A stretch of 44,857 bases of DNA from positions 1 through 44,857 of the forward strand of contig CAMPBM010000003.1 of NCBI GenBank assembly GCA_946637865.1, given 5' to 3'. Shown in pieces: positions 30,947 through 40,133 of this stretch. The translations under genes were made by a program, and so were the position numbers. Origin of the DNA: an uncultured Lachnospiraceae bacterium (GTDB lineage Bacteria > Bacillota > Clostridia > TANB77 > CAG-508). A model generated the notes under the pieces. The model worked only from the letters and a program-made list of their open reading frames with translations, was not told the origin of the DNA and made no database searches. How positions within the stretch are numbered: position 1 is the stretch's first letter; each line of letters opens with the position of its first letter.

Positions 30947-32537
30947 TCAAAAATAAATCCTAAAATCAATATCCTCAAAAACACAATCTTGTTTCTCAAC
31001 AAATTCCAAAAATTCTATATCTATCTTACCAGAAGTAAGCTCACTATAAAACCTATTAAACCTACCAACATGCTCTTTTATCCTTTTCTTCGCATAGTCA
31101 ACCATAGTTCCATTAGTAATAATAAATAACCAATCGCTACTTTGCGCAAGCAGTACCTCACGTGCACATTGATTTAATACGCGAAGCTTTAACATATCAG
31201 TTTCATCATGAAATACATGCGCAAGTTCCACCATCTTATCGCCTATATGATGCAAATGTCTGTGGGCATAATCATTAGAACCGTTAAGCCACACTTCGCT
31301 ATAACCGGTTTGCACCCCAGCTTGACCTACAAGGAGTACACTCTTGCATTATAGGATACTTAGAAATGTATTCACTAGGTGTAATTAATTCAAAATTAGA
31401 TTTATTATAATAAATTTTCTTAAACAAAATATACAACCAATAAGGTCCTTCATACCACCAATGACCATATAATTCAGCATCATAAGGACACAATATAATA
31501 GGCGGATTCTCCGTATAGTTAGAGGCATAATTTATCTGAGCTGTTCTACTATCAAAAAAGTGTCCTGCTTGCCTTTCAGCAGAATCTTTAGCCCAATGAA
31601 GATTATAGTAATCTTTAGCTTCAGTTTTTCCTGTAATTCGATAATACTTTATACCCGTGTGAACACGAACACCATTATGTGCTATATATGGTTTTATATA
31701 ATCATAATCAGTTTCATACCCAATATCTCTATAAAACTCACGATAGTTGAAGTCTCCAGGGTAACCATTTATTGAACTCCATACCTGTCTTGAAGATTCT
31801 AAATCTCTACCAAATGCCACCACGCCACCAGGCGAAACAATAGGAGCAAAAGTTCCAAACAGCGGAGCTGGGTTTGCATATAGTATTCCATGTGATTCAG
31901 TAATGATATACTCAATACCAAATTCCTTTAAATATTTGTCTGCCTCTGGAACATAGCCACATTCAGGAAGCCAAATACCTTTAGGTCTTCTACCTAAATA
32001 CTTCTCATATGTCTGAACACCAACAGCAATCTGTGCGCGTACAGTTTGTTCGGTAGTATATAAAATAGGAAAATAACCATGTGTTGCTCCACAGGTTATT
32101 ATTTCTAAAACACCAATATCCTGAAAGTGCTTGAAACCTTCAATTAAATTACAGTGATATTTATCCCTAAAAACTCTTAAATCCTTTGAATATCTTTCAA
32201 AATAATATTTAGCTAAACTATTAACTTGCTCATTATCCCTAGTCCTTTTTATTTCCTTTGCAGAAAGTTCAATATGTTGTTTTAAGTATTTAATATATCT
32301 TTGTTGTAGCAACTTATTAGAAAGCATACATAAAAGGGGAGGAGTAAGCGACATAGTAATCCTAAAATTAACGCCCTCATTAACAAGCATTTCAAAATTT
32401 GTTAATAATGGAATATATGTTTCAGAAATGGCTTCAAAAAGCCACTGCTCCTCTAAGTAATCCTCACTTTCTGGATGATGTATAAATGGTAAATGTGCAT
32501 GTAAAACAAAGCTTACATATCCTTTTGTTTCGCTCAT
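30947..32537 (-). CDS. GH57 / DUF1957-type alpha-glucan enzyme, +1 frameshift at in-frame CGG (complement 31305-31307)
   Basis: GYVSFVLHAHLPFIHHPE, IWLPECGY, CPYDAELYGHWWYEGPYWL ... SSWGAN + (skip C) GYSEVWLNGSNDYAHRHLHHIGDKMVELA. Confidence 0.93.
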
Positions 32538-32559
32538 AAATTTTCTCTTCCTTTCAAAT

Positions 32560-32753
32560 GAAACATTTGGGGACGGTCTTGTTTTGTTTCATTTTTGAAA
32601 CATTTGGGGACGGTCTTGTTTTTGTTCCATTTTTGAAATACTTTGGAACGGACATAGTCCAAACAATTTTCATGTTTCTTTGTATTCAATTAATAAGTCC
32701 GTCCCTAAATGTTTCAAATTTGAAACAAATCAAGACCGTCCCCAAACGTTTCA
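32560..32753. repeat. GGGGACGGTCTTG repeat cluster (two direct and two inverted copies)
   Basis: gaaacatttggggacggtcttgtttt at 32560 and 32597; inverted copies ending near 32716 and 32753. Confidence 0.9.
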
Positions 32754-32768
32754 CTCTATTTTCCTTTT

Positions 32769-33800
32769 TTAAAATTTAAATTGTGAAGAAGGGTTTTTCT
32801 CAATTTCTTCATTATACATTTCTTTGTAAAATCTATATATATCCTTTAAGAATTTAAATGATTTAATATTTCTTCTAATAACATCACCATTACGAACATT
32901 CCTAAAAACAACAAATTCACTTAATTTTTCAAATAATATATGGTCATTAGGAGACTGTATATCATTGGACTTGGCTATATTAATATATTCTGGTATAGAT
33001 TTGAGATTCTTTGCATTTTCATGAAGATTAGCATTATCCAAACCATCTCCATATGTTGCAGTATTTGTTTCATTCAAAGCAGTATTTGTTTCATTCAAAT
33101 ATGTTTGACTTTGATAAGAGTTTGGAATAAGCCTTCTAGCAAGTTCTACATCAAAAACGCAGTCTGAATCTTCGGTATTTAAATACCAGCAATTAGCAAA
33201 ATCATTTATCTCAACTTCATAGTGCTTGTTAAGGGTTATATTATGAACAATTAGTACAGGTTTTGTTCTATAAAAGAAATCGTTACCATAAACTTTTTTA
33301 AAATTATCTATATCAGCATCTGAAACTTCCCAATATACAAAAAGAGTGGTTGGAGTTTGGGCTAAAAGGCGTATAAGAGTATTTCCATATTTATACGGTA
33401 AATCGTAGTATTCGGCTATTGGAACAATTTCATTTTTTGCCTTTTTTGATCGCCTTTTAGGTGCAGTTTTCTTAGAGGTATTATCTATGGTTACTTTTTT
33501 ACTTATGGAAGACGTTTTAGTTGCAGAAGATGTTTTAGTAGCTAAAGTTTTTTTAGCGTCAGGTGATCTTTTAGCGGCAGAAGTTTTTTTAGTGGTAGAT
33601 AACTTTTTATCTATGCTTTTAACTCTAGAATTACTTTTTGATGTTGTGGATTTTTTACTGGAAGATGCTACCGTTCCAGAAGTTAAAGATTTATTTTTAT
33701 TATGTATTTTTTCAGAAGATAATTTCGTATTAGATTTCTTTGTAGATGTTTTTTTTACTTTTTCACTTAAAATATTTTTTTCTTTCGCTTTACTTAGCAT
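32769..33800 (-). CDS. DUF4912 domain protein with Lys/Ser/Thr-rich N-terminus
   Basis: YYDLPYKYGNTLIRLLAQTPTTLFVYWEVSD; low-complexity N-terminus about 115 aa. Confidence 0.85.
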   Translation of the reverse strand: MLSKAKEKNILSEKVKKTSTKKSNTKLSSEKIHNKNKSLTSGTVASSSKKSTTSKSNSRVKSIDKKLSTTKKTSAAKRSPDAKKTLATKTSSATKTSSISKKVTIDNTSKKTAPKRRSKKAKNEIVPIAEYYDLPYKYGNTLIRLLAQTPTTLFVYWEVSDADIDNFKKVYGNDFFYRTKPVLIVHNITLNKHYEVEINDFANCWYLNTEDSDCVFDVELARRLIPNSYQSQTYLNETNTALNETNTATYGDGLDNANLHENAKNLKSIPEYINIAKSNDIQSPNDHILFEKLSEFVVFRNVRNGDVIRRNIKSFKFLKDIYRFYKEMYNEEIEKNPSSQFKF

Positions 33801-34056
33801 AATTTCCTCCTTTGTGAAATCTCTAATTCTACTTAGTATATACTATACCATAAACGCAAAAAACACAATAGAAAAAACAAAAAAAATATGTTAAAAAATG
33901 TAGAAAAATTTATTGACTTTTATATTAAACTTATATAGAATATTTGGTAGTATAGGAAAGTTTTAGTATGGAGTAAAGAAAAAATAAAACTTTCATATTA
34001 TGAAAATGCATGATAATACCATAACAAAAGAGAAAACTGAAAGGAGAATAGGGGTA

Positions 34057-35349
34057 ATGAAAATTTTGATGTTAACTTGGGAATATCCACCAAGAATAGT
34101 AGGAGGAATTGCTAGAGTAGTACACGACTTATCACATCAACTTGTTAAATTTGGAAATGAAGTAACGGTTATTACATACAAAGAAGGTGATGTACCAGAG
34201 TTCGAAGATGATAAGGGTGTTAAAGTGTATAGAGTTGAAAACTATATGATACATCCAAATAATTTTACTGATTGGGTTATGCAATTAAATTTTAAACTAA
34301 CATCAAAGGCTAGTCAAATAATAAGCGAACAAGGAAAATTTGATTGCATACATGCTCACGATTGGCTTGTCGCATATTCAGCAAAAACGTTAAAAGATGC
34401 TTTTCAAATCCCGATTGTAGCAACAATTCATGCAACAGAGTCAGGAAGAAATGGTGGAATTCATGATGATGTCCAGAGGTATATTAATGACACAGAATGG
34501 CTATTAACATATGAATCCACAGAGGTAATTGTAAATAGTAATTTCATGAAGTGCGAATTACAAAGACTTTTTGGTTTACCTTTTGAAAAAATAAATGTAA
34601 TATCAAATGGGATAAATCTTAACAATTTCAATGGAGTAGAAAGAGATTATGATTTCAGAAGAAGATATGCTATGGATAATGAGAAAATAATCCTATATAT
34701 TGGAAGGTTAGTGTATGAAAAAGGAATTCAACATTTAATATCTGCAATGCCCAAAATTATTAATGGCTATAATGATACAAAACTTATAATTGGAGGAAAA
34801 GGTGGAATGTATGATGAACTAAGAGAGCAGGCAAAATATTTAGGAATAGAAAATAAAGTTTATTTTACAGGGTATTTAACTTCAAAAGATGTTCAAAAGA
34901 TGTATAAATGTGCTGATATAGCAGTATTTCCAAGTACATATGAACCTTTTGGAATTGTTGCTTTGGAAGCAATGCTTGCAGGTGTTCCAACTGTGGTTTC
35001 AGATGTAGGTGGATTAAACGAAATTGTTGAGCATGGCGTAAATGGTATGAAGAGTTACGCGGGTAACAGTAATTCTATTGCGGATTCTGTTTTAACTTTG
35101 TTATATAATCATCAATTATGTGATAATATTACAAAGAATGCAAAAAATAAAGTAAAACAGGAATTTAATTGGAATAGAATAACGCAGGATACATTTTTTA
35201 CTTATGAAAAAGCTGTATGTCAGACTATGGCTGAAAAGCAGGCTAGAGAGATTGAGCAAGAGAATGCTAAAAAGACAGCTAAGGCTCAAAATTCGGAGAA
35301 AGAAATTACACGCTTGTTGGATTTCAAGAAGAAGCATGCGTATGCGTAG
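34057..35349 (+). CDS. Glycogen synthase-like glycosyltransferase
   Basis: MKILMLTWEYPPRIVGGIARVVHDLSHQL, IHAHDWLVAYSAK, YIGRLVYEKGIQHLI, PSTYEPFGIVALEAMLAGVPTVVSDVGGLNEIVEHG; ATG at 34057 with SD. Confidence 0.93.
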   Translation: MKILMLTWEYPPRIVGGIARVVHDLSHQLVKFGNEVTVITYKEGDVPEFEDDKGVKVYRVENYMIHPNNFTDWVMQLNFKLTSKASQIISEQGKFDCIHAHDWLVAYSAKTLKDAFQIPIVATIHATESGRNGGIHDDVQRYINDTEWLLTYESTEVIVNSNFMKCELQRLFGLPFEKINVISNGINLNNFNGVERDYDFRRRYAMDNEKIILYIGRLVYEKGIQHLISAMPKIINGYNDTKLIIGGKGGMYDELREQAKYLGIENKVYFTGYLTSKDVQKMYKCADIAVFPSTYEPFGIVALEAMLAGVPTVVSDVGGLNEIVEHGVNGMKSYAGNSNSIADSVLTLLYNHQLCDNITKNAKNKVKQEFNWNRITQDTFFTYEKAVCQTMAEKQAREIEQENAKKTAKAQNSEKEITRLLDFKKKHAYA

Positions 35350-35372
35350 GTTTTTGCTTTTGCGGGGAGCCA

Positions 35373-35467
35373 TTCAGAATAAGAATTGAAACATTTGGGG
35401 ACGGTCTTGTTTTGTTTCAATGAAACAAAACAAGACCGTCCCCAAATGTTTCAATTCTTATTCTGAA
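35373..35467. repeat. 95-bp perfect palindrome carrying the GGGGACGGTCTTG repeat
   Basis: 47-nt perfect arms (ttcagaataagaattgaaacatttggggacggtcttgttttgtttca) with a 1-nt centre, 23 nt after the glycogen synthase stop. Confidence 0.97.
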
Positions 35468-35521
35468 CTACTCTGCAGAGGTAAGTTATTTTTTTTAGAA
35501 AATAAATAGGAGGTATAAAAA

Positions 35522-35857
35522 ATGAATGTGTATGATACAGCTAATAAGTTAGCTTATGAGATGAAAAATTCAGAAGAGTATAAAGCGTATAAGGAAGCTA
35601 AGGATAAAATAATGCAGAATCCAGACTTGAAAGCTAAGATTGAGGAGTTTGAAAAAATTAGGTATGATGCGCAGGTATTGGCAATTAAGAAAGGGGAAAG
35701 TGATGCGGATAAGGTGCAGAAGCTACAACAATTGTATAGCATTTTAGTTGAAAACAAGGAAATAAAAGAATATTTTGATTTAGAAGTGAAGTTTAATGTT
35801 ATGGTAGCCGATGTTAATAAAATTATTGCAGAAGCTATAAAGGAAGTTTTACAGTAG
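35522..35857 (+). CDS. YlbF/YmcA family protein
   Basis: VYDTANKLAYEMKNSEEYKAYKEAKDKIMQNPDLKAKIEEFEKIRYDAQ. Confidence 0.85.
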   Translation: MNVYDTANKLAYEMKNSEEYKAYKEAKDKIMQNPDLKAKIEEFEKIRYDAQVLAIKKGESDADKVQKLQQLYSILVENKEIKEYFDLEVKFNVMVADVNKIIAEAIKEVLQ

Positions 35858-35950
35858 TAGATTAAAATAACAAAAGTGAAGGATATTCTTAGATTCAGTA
35901 TAGTGAAAATATTAATATATAGGGAGAGTGTTCCTTGGAAAAGAATGTAA

Positions 35951-36136
35951 AAGGAAATTGTTAGTTCAGAAAATAATAATGTTTTGTATACTATAGAGGC
36001 AGAATATACTAAGGATATTAGTGATATTGAGAAAGATAGTAGCGAAATTGAACAAAAAGAAACTCAAATATATAAGTTGACTTTGGAAAAAGTAAGTGGA
36101 GAATGGAAGGTTAATGGACATACATTGCTTTTTTAG
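35951..36136 (+). pseudogene. Remnant C-terminal coding fragment without start
   Basis: Open frame KEIVSSENNNVLYTIEAEYTKDISDIEKDSSEIEQKETQIYKLTLEKVSGEWKVNGHTLLF*, preceded by stop; protein-like composition. Confidence 0.45.
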
Positions 36137-36142
36137 ATGAAG

Positions 36143-36170
36143 AAACCGCAACCTATAGAGGGTTGCGGTT
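36143..36170. terminator. Bidirectional terminator hairpin
   Basis: aaccgcaacc-tatagag-ggttgcggtttt. Confidence 0.75.
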
Positions 36171-36175
36171 TTGAG

Positions 36176-36748
36176 TTATGCTTCTACACTTTTAAGTGTA
36201 GCTGTTTGTTCTTTTTTGAAAGAAATAACCACTTCTTTCAAATCAAAAAGTAATCCAATGATTACAAAGAACAAAATAATATCTACAACGATTATAGCAG
36301 TCCATGCGAGTATTACTAAAGTGAGCGATGAGTACCATTTTCCAGCTCCAACACTTTTGGATATGGCAATCATCATCGTATCGGGCCTCATAAATTTCCT
36401 GTTTTCTAACAAGGATTCATATTTTGAGAATTCCGTAAAATAGTTTTCATTGGAACTCTGAGTATTTTTCAATAACTCTAAATCTGAGATAGATTCATTA
36501 ATCTGTATTAAAAATTCTGAATCCCCATTGTGTTCCTCTAAAAACTGCTTCGCTAACTCGAGATCTGTTTCGATAACATCCAGGTTCGTCGTATCTCTGA
36601 TTTCTGCTGTGATATCACGATAGAACGTCGAAGTTCCGTATATACGGAGTGACTTCGATGTTGGTGAAATCATCATAATTGGAAGTGCAAAGAACACAAC
36701 CATTAGAACATTGATGATAAGCGTACTAACTATAATTTGCTTTTTCAT
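36176..36748 (-). CDS. Two-TM protein with extracytoplasmic helical domain (paralogue A)
   Basis: N-terminal TM, soluble middle, C-terminal TM; similar layout to 38355-38888. Confidence 0.7.
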   Translation of the reverse strand: MKKQIIVSTLIINVLMVVFFALPIMMISPTSKSLRIYGTSTFYRDITAEIRDTTNLDVIETDLELAKQFLEEHNGDSEFLIQINESISDLELLKNTQSSNENYFTEFSKYESLLENRKFMRPDTMMIAISKSVGAGKWYSSLTLVILAWTAIIVVDIILFFVIIGLLFDLKEVVISFKKEQTATLKSVEA

Positions 36749-36928
36749 AAGTGACCTCCAGATTTTTTTGATATTGTTAATTTGTTAATAATGTATATAT
36801 AAACCTGAAGATATAAACCTTACAGGAGAAGCTAGTAACCGTCCTTATGCTCTTAGAGACAATAATTAGTGTCCTTCAAAACATAACTCTGGGTAATAAT
36901 ATATATAAAAATGGTAAAATACCACTGT
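36749..36928 (-). promoter_or_regulatory. ~180-nt conserved leader of paralogue A
   Basis: Shares acccagarttatgttttgaa, taattattgt, ggttact and ttcaggtttatatatac blocks with 38889-39068. Confidence 0.65.
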
Positions 36929-36934
36929 AAGCAT

Positions 36935-36964
36935 ATTATAGCATAAAATCACTATAATGTCAAA
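36935..36964 (-). promoter_or_regulatory. Sigma-A promoter of paralogue A
   Basis: TTGACA-17 nt-TATAAT on the minus strand. Confidence 0.85.
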
Positions 36965-37126
36965 TTATCCTGCAAATTATACTGAAATTATGTAAATCTG
37001 AATATTTTCGACTAGCGAAAATATTCAATCTTTCTTACAAACAAATCCAAAACGAATTCTAAATAAAAAGTTTAACAGGACAACTGAAAAAAGTAATGTA
37101 GTAGTAGTAATATTCATAACAATAAA

Positions 37127-38164
37127 TCAAAATTTACTAATCAGCTTCTCCAAAATTTGCACAGCATTGCTAGCAGCACCTTTTCTTATATTATCAGCAA
37201 CAACCCAAATATTCAACCCATTTTTCACACTAAAATCTCTTCTAATTCTACTAACAAAAACATCATCATGACCAGAAACTTCTGTAGGAATAGCGTATAG
37301 CTCAGAACCAATATCATCTTGAACAATTACTCCAGGAGCTTTTTTTAAAACTTCGAACACTTTTTCCAATTCAAATTCCAATTCAAATTCAATATTAATA
37401 CTCTCACAATGAGAATTAAAAACAGGAACTCTAACTGTTGTAGCAGTTATAGCTAAATTAGGCTTGCCTAAAATTTTTCTGGTTTCATTAATCATTTTTT
37501 CTTCCTCTTTTGTATAACCATTTTCTAAAAATTTATCAATATGTGGTAAGCAATTATTAAATATAGGGTATGGAAACTTCTCTAAGCTATAAGTTGATTC
37601 AAATTCATCATCCATTGAACTGTGATAATAATTTCTAATACCATTTTCTAAATCATGAATTCCCTTAGAACCAGCACCAGAAACCGCTTGATATGTAGAA
37701 TACACTATTCTCTTAATACCAAAAGCATCATCTAAAGGCTTGAGAGCACAAACCGCTTGAATAGTAGAACAATTAGGATTAGCGATAATTCCATTATGAC
37801 TATAAATAGCCTTACCATTGACCTCAGGAACAACCAAGGGCACATCATCATGCATCCTAAACGCACTACTATTATCAATAACAACACAACCATGCTCACT
37901 AGCTATAGGAGCATATTTTAATGCAGTATCACCACCAGCAGAAAACAGCGCAAAATCGAACCCATTATCAAAGGAATCTTCTTTTAATTCTTTAACACAA
38001 TAAGTATCATCACTAAACCTTAACTTCCTTCCAGCAGACCTACTAGAAGCAAAAAAAACATATTCGCCAATGGGCAAATTTTTCTCCTCTAAAACTTCAA
38101 GCATTTTTTGCCCAACAACACCTGTAGCACCAACTACAGCCAATTTATATTTTACCATACACAT
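37127..38164 (-). CDS. asd: Aspartate-semialdehyde dehydrogenase
   Basis: VVGATGVVGQKMLEVLEE, NPNCSTIQAVCALKPL, TYQAVSGAGSKG; likely start MVKYKLAV at 38158. Confidence 0.96.
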   Translation of the reverse strand: MCMVKYKLAVVGATGVVGQKMLEVLEEKNLPIGEYVFFASSRSAGRKLRFSDDTYCVKELKEDSFDNGFDFALFSAGGDTALKYAPIASEHGCVVIDNSSAFRMHDDVPLVVPEVNGKAIYSHNGIIANPNCSTIQAVCALKPLDDAFGIKRIVYSTYQAVSGAGSKGIHDLENGIRNYYHSSMDDEFESTYSLEKFPYPIFNNCLPHIDKFLENGYTKEEEKMINETRKILGKPNLAITATTVRVPVFNSHCESINIEFELEFELEKVFEVLKKAPGVIVQDDIGSELYAIPTEVSGHDDVFVSRIRRDFSVKNGLNIWVVADNIRKGAASNAVQILEKLISKF

Positions 38165-38180
38165 TCCTCCTTACTAAATT

Positions 38181-38197
38181 GAAACATCTGGGGACGA
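38181..38197 (+). repeat. Degenerate single copy of the gaaacat(t/c)tggggacg repeat
   Basis: gaaacatctggggacga. Confidence 0.6.
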
Positions 38198-38314
38198 TAT
38201 TTATTATTGTTTTATTGAATTCGCATATTTTTTAATAATACGCTATTAATACTAAGAATATGAACGGAAATTTAAAATATTACTTGAAAAATAAATAAAC
38301 ATATTTTAATAAGA

Positions 38315-38354
38315 AAACCGCAACTTAAAAAAGATATAAGTTGCGGTTTTTGAT
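38315..38354. terminator. Terminator hairpin
   Basis: aaaaccgcaactt-aaaaaagatat-aagttgcggttttt. Confidence 0.8.
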
Positions 38355-38888
38355 TTAGATGGTTTGACTTGCCTTTTTAGTGAAGCTTATTACTTCACAA
38401 TACATGAGTTCCCATTCGAATATTCCAACAATTCCAATAAGTGCCAGAACTATGGCTATTAACCATGCAAAGAATAATGCACCCATACTGGGAGCACCTA
38501 GATGTTCGTAGAGGCGAACACCAATTTCTTCCTGGTTAACGAAGTCCCTACTATTCAAAAGATTCTTATAGGCCTCCATTTCAGAGAATAGCCTGTCGGA
38601 ACCTGATGCCTTAACTTTTTTTAAGTAACGTAAGCCTTCAATAGACTCATTAAGCGAATCTGTCCAATCTTCAAAATTGTAGGCTTCAAGAAAAGCTTTA
38701 GCCTGATAAAGGCTGTTAGATAAAGTCTCTACATTTGTTGATTCTTTAATTGTGGTTGCATAACTTCTGTAGGGACTAACTAGCTTAGCAATTTTTGCGG
38801 TTTTGCTACTTAAGAGTATTGCTGGTATAAATGCGAGAATAACTACTATAATTGTAATGTGTGCCCAGGTTATTGTAAATTTTTTCAT
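38355..38888 (-). CDS. Two-TM protein with extracytoplasmic helical domain (paralogue B)
   Basis: TM-helical-TM layout; AKAFLEAYNFEDWTDSLNESIEGLRYLKK resembles AKQFLEEHNGDSEFLIQINESISDLELLKN in paralogue A. Confidence 0.75.
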   Translation of the reverse strand: MKKFTITWAHITIIVVILAFIPAILLSSKTAKIAKLVSPYRSYATTIKESTNVETLSNSLYQAKAFLEAYNFEDWTDSLNESIEGLRYLKKVKASGSDRLFSEMEAYKNLLNSRDFVNQEEIGVRLYEHLGAPSMGALFFAWLIAIVLALIGIVGIFEWELMYCEVISFTKKASQTI

Positions 38889-39068
38889 TATTTTTCCTCC
38901 TTGAAAAATATAACGAAGATTTTGGATATGCGTATGTATATATAAACCTGAAGCAAAACCTCAGGGAGAACAAGTAACCATCTTTATGTTTTGAGTAACA
39001 ATAATTAATATTATTCAAAACATAATTCTGGGTTATAAAATATATGTAAAAATGGTATATTACCATTG
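38889..39068 (-). promoter_or_regulatory. ~180-nt conserved leader of paralogue B
   Basis: See 36749-36928; contains atgttttga...tcaaaacat and cctga-ggttttgct-tcagg hairpins. Confidence 0.65.
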
Positions 39069-39074
39069 TATGCA

Positions 39075-39103
39075 CATTATACCATAAAACTGACTAAAAG
39101 TCA
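39075..39103 (-). promoter_or_regulatory. Sigma-A promoter of paralogue B
   Basis: TTGACT-17 nt-TATAAT on the minus strand. Confidence 0.85.
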
Positions 39104-39213
39104 AATTATGTAAATTTTAAAATTATAAACATATTAAAAATCCCTTGATTTTTACATACTACAAGTGATATAATATCCATGTTGAATTACGACGAGAAGA
39201 AAGGAAATATATT

Positions 39214-40059
39214 ATGGATTTTAGCAATATAAGAGTATGTGCTTTTGTAGGACCATCAGGTACGGGAAAAAGCTACAGAGCCCAGATGGTTGCAGGGGAA
39301 AATGATATAGAATTTATTATAGATGATGGTCTATTAGTAAAGGGAAATGCAGTGGTAGCAGGTACTTCAGCTAAAAAGGCCCCTACAAAGATAGAAACAG
39401 TAAGACATGCATTGTTTATAGAAGAACAAGAAAAGCAAGATATGCAAGAAGCTTTCATAAAATATAATCCATCTGCGATATTGATATTAGGTACTTCTGA
39501 CGGGATGGTAGCTAAAATAGCAACAAATTTGGGGTTGCCACCTATTAGTAAAACTATCTATATTAACGAAGTTGCAACAGAAGAAGAAATGGAAAATGCT
39601 AGAAGAATTCGTGTGACAGAAGGAAAACATGTTATTCCTGTTCCAACGTTTGAAATAAAAAAAGAGTTTTCAGGGTATTTACTGGATCCTTTGCAAATAT
39701 TTAAATCTAAAGGAAAAGGCAAAACTCCATATATGGCTGAAAAATCAATAATAAGACCTACATTTAGCTACATGGGAAATTTCACAATTTCAGATAATGT
39801 TTTTAAACAAATAATTGAACATCTAGCCAATAAAGAACCTTCAATACATAAAGTGTCAAAAACAAGAGTTAATAAAGGAGAATTGGGAACCGAAATTTAT
39901 ATGGAAGTAATAGTTAACTATGGAAAGAAAATAGTTGATGTGTTACAGGATTTTCAAATTAAGTCTAAAAAAGAGATAGAGAGGCTTACTGCAATGAATG
40001 TATCCAAAATAGATGTAATGGCTAAGGGTATAAATATACCTAAAAATATGACACTCTAA
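39214..40059 (+). CDS. P-loop protein, possibly with Asp23/Gls24-like C-terminal domain
   Basis: AFVGPSGTGKSYRAQMVA Walker A; C-terminal YMEVIVNYGKKIVDVLQDFQIKSKKEIERLTAMNVSKIDVMAKGI. Confidence 0.7.
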   Translation: MDFSNIRVCAFVGPSGTGKSYRAQMVAGENDIEFIIDDGLLVKGNAVVAGTSAKKAPTKIETVRHALFIEEQEKQDMQEAFIKYNPSAILILGTSDGMVAKIATNLGLPPISKTIYINEVATEEEMENARRIRVTEGKHVIPVPTFEIKKEFSGYLLDPLQIFKSKGKGKTPYMAEKSIIRPTFSYMGNFTISDNVFKQIIEHLANKEPSIHKVSKTRVNKGELGTEIYMEVIVNYGKKIVDVLQDFQIKSKKEIERLTAMNVSKIDVMAKGINIPKNMTL

Positions 40060-40133
40060 TTAGATGAATTTAAATACACAAATGTAAAAATTAAGAGATG
40101 GCAATATTATATAAAAAGGGGAGAATATAAGGT

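Noticed and set aside
8754-31307. Explaining the five frameshifts as sequencing or assembly errors
   Set aside because: Errors in AT-rich DNA usually fall in homopolymers; here all five are an extra C creating CGG before a Gly codon. Cannot be fully excluded without reads.
37364-37387. 12-bp tandem repeat (ttccaattcaaa x2) in asd
   Set aside because: Short in-frame EFELEFELE repeat, likely trivial.
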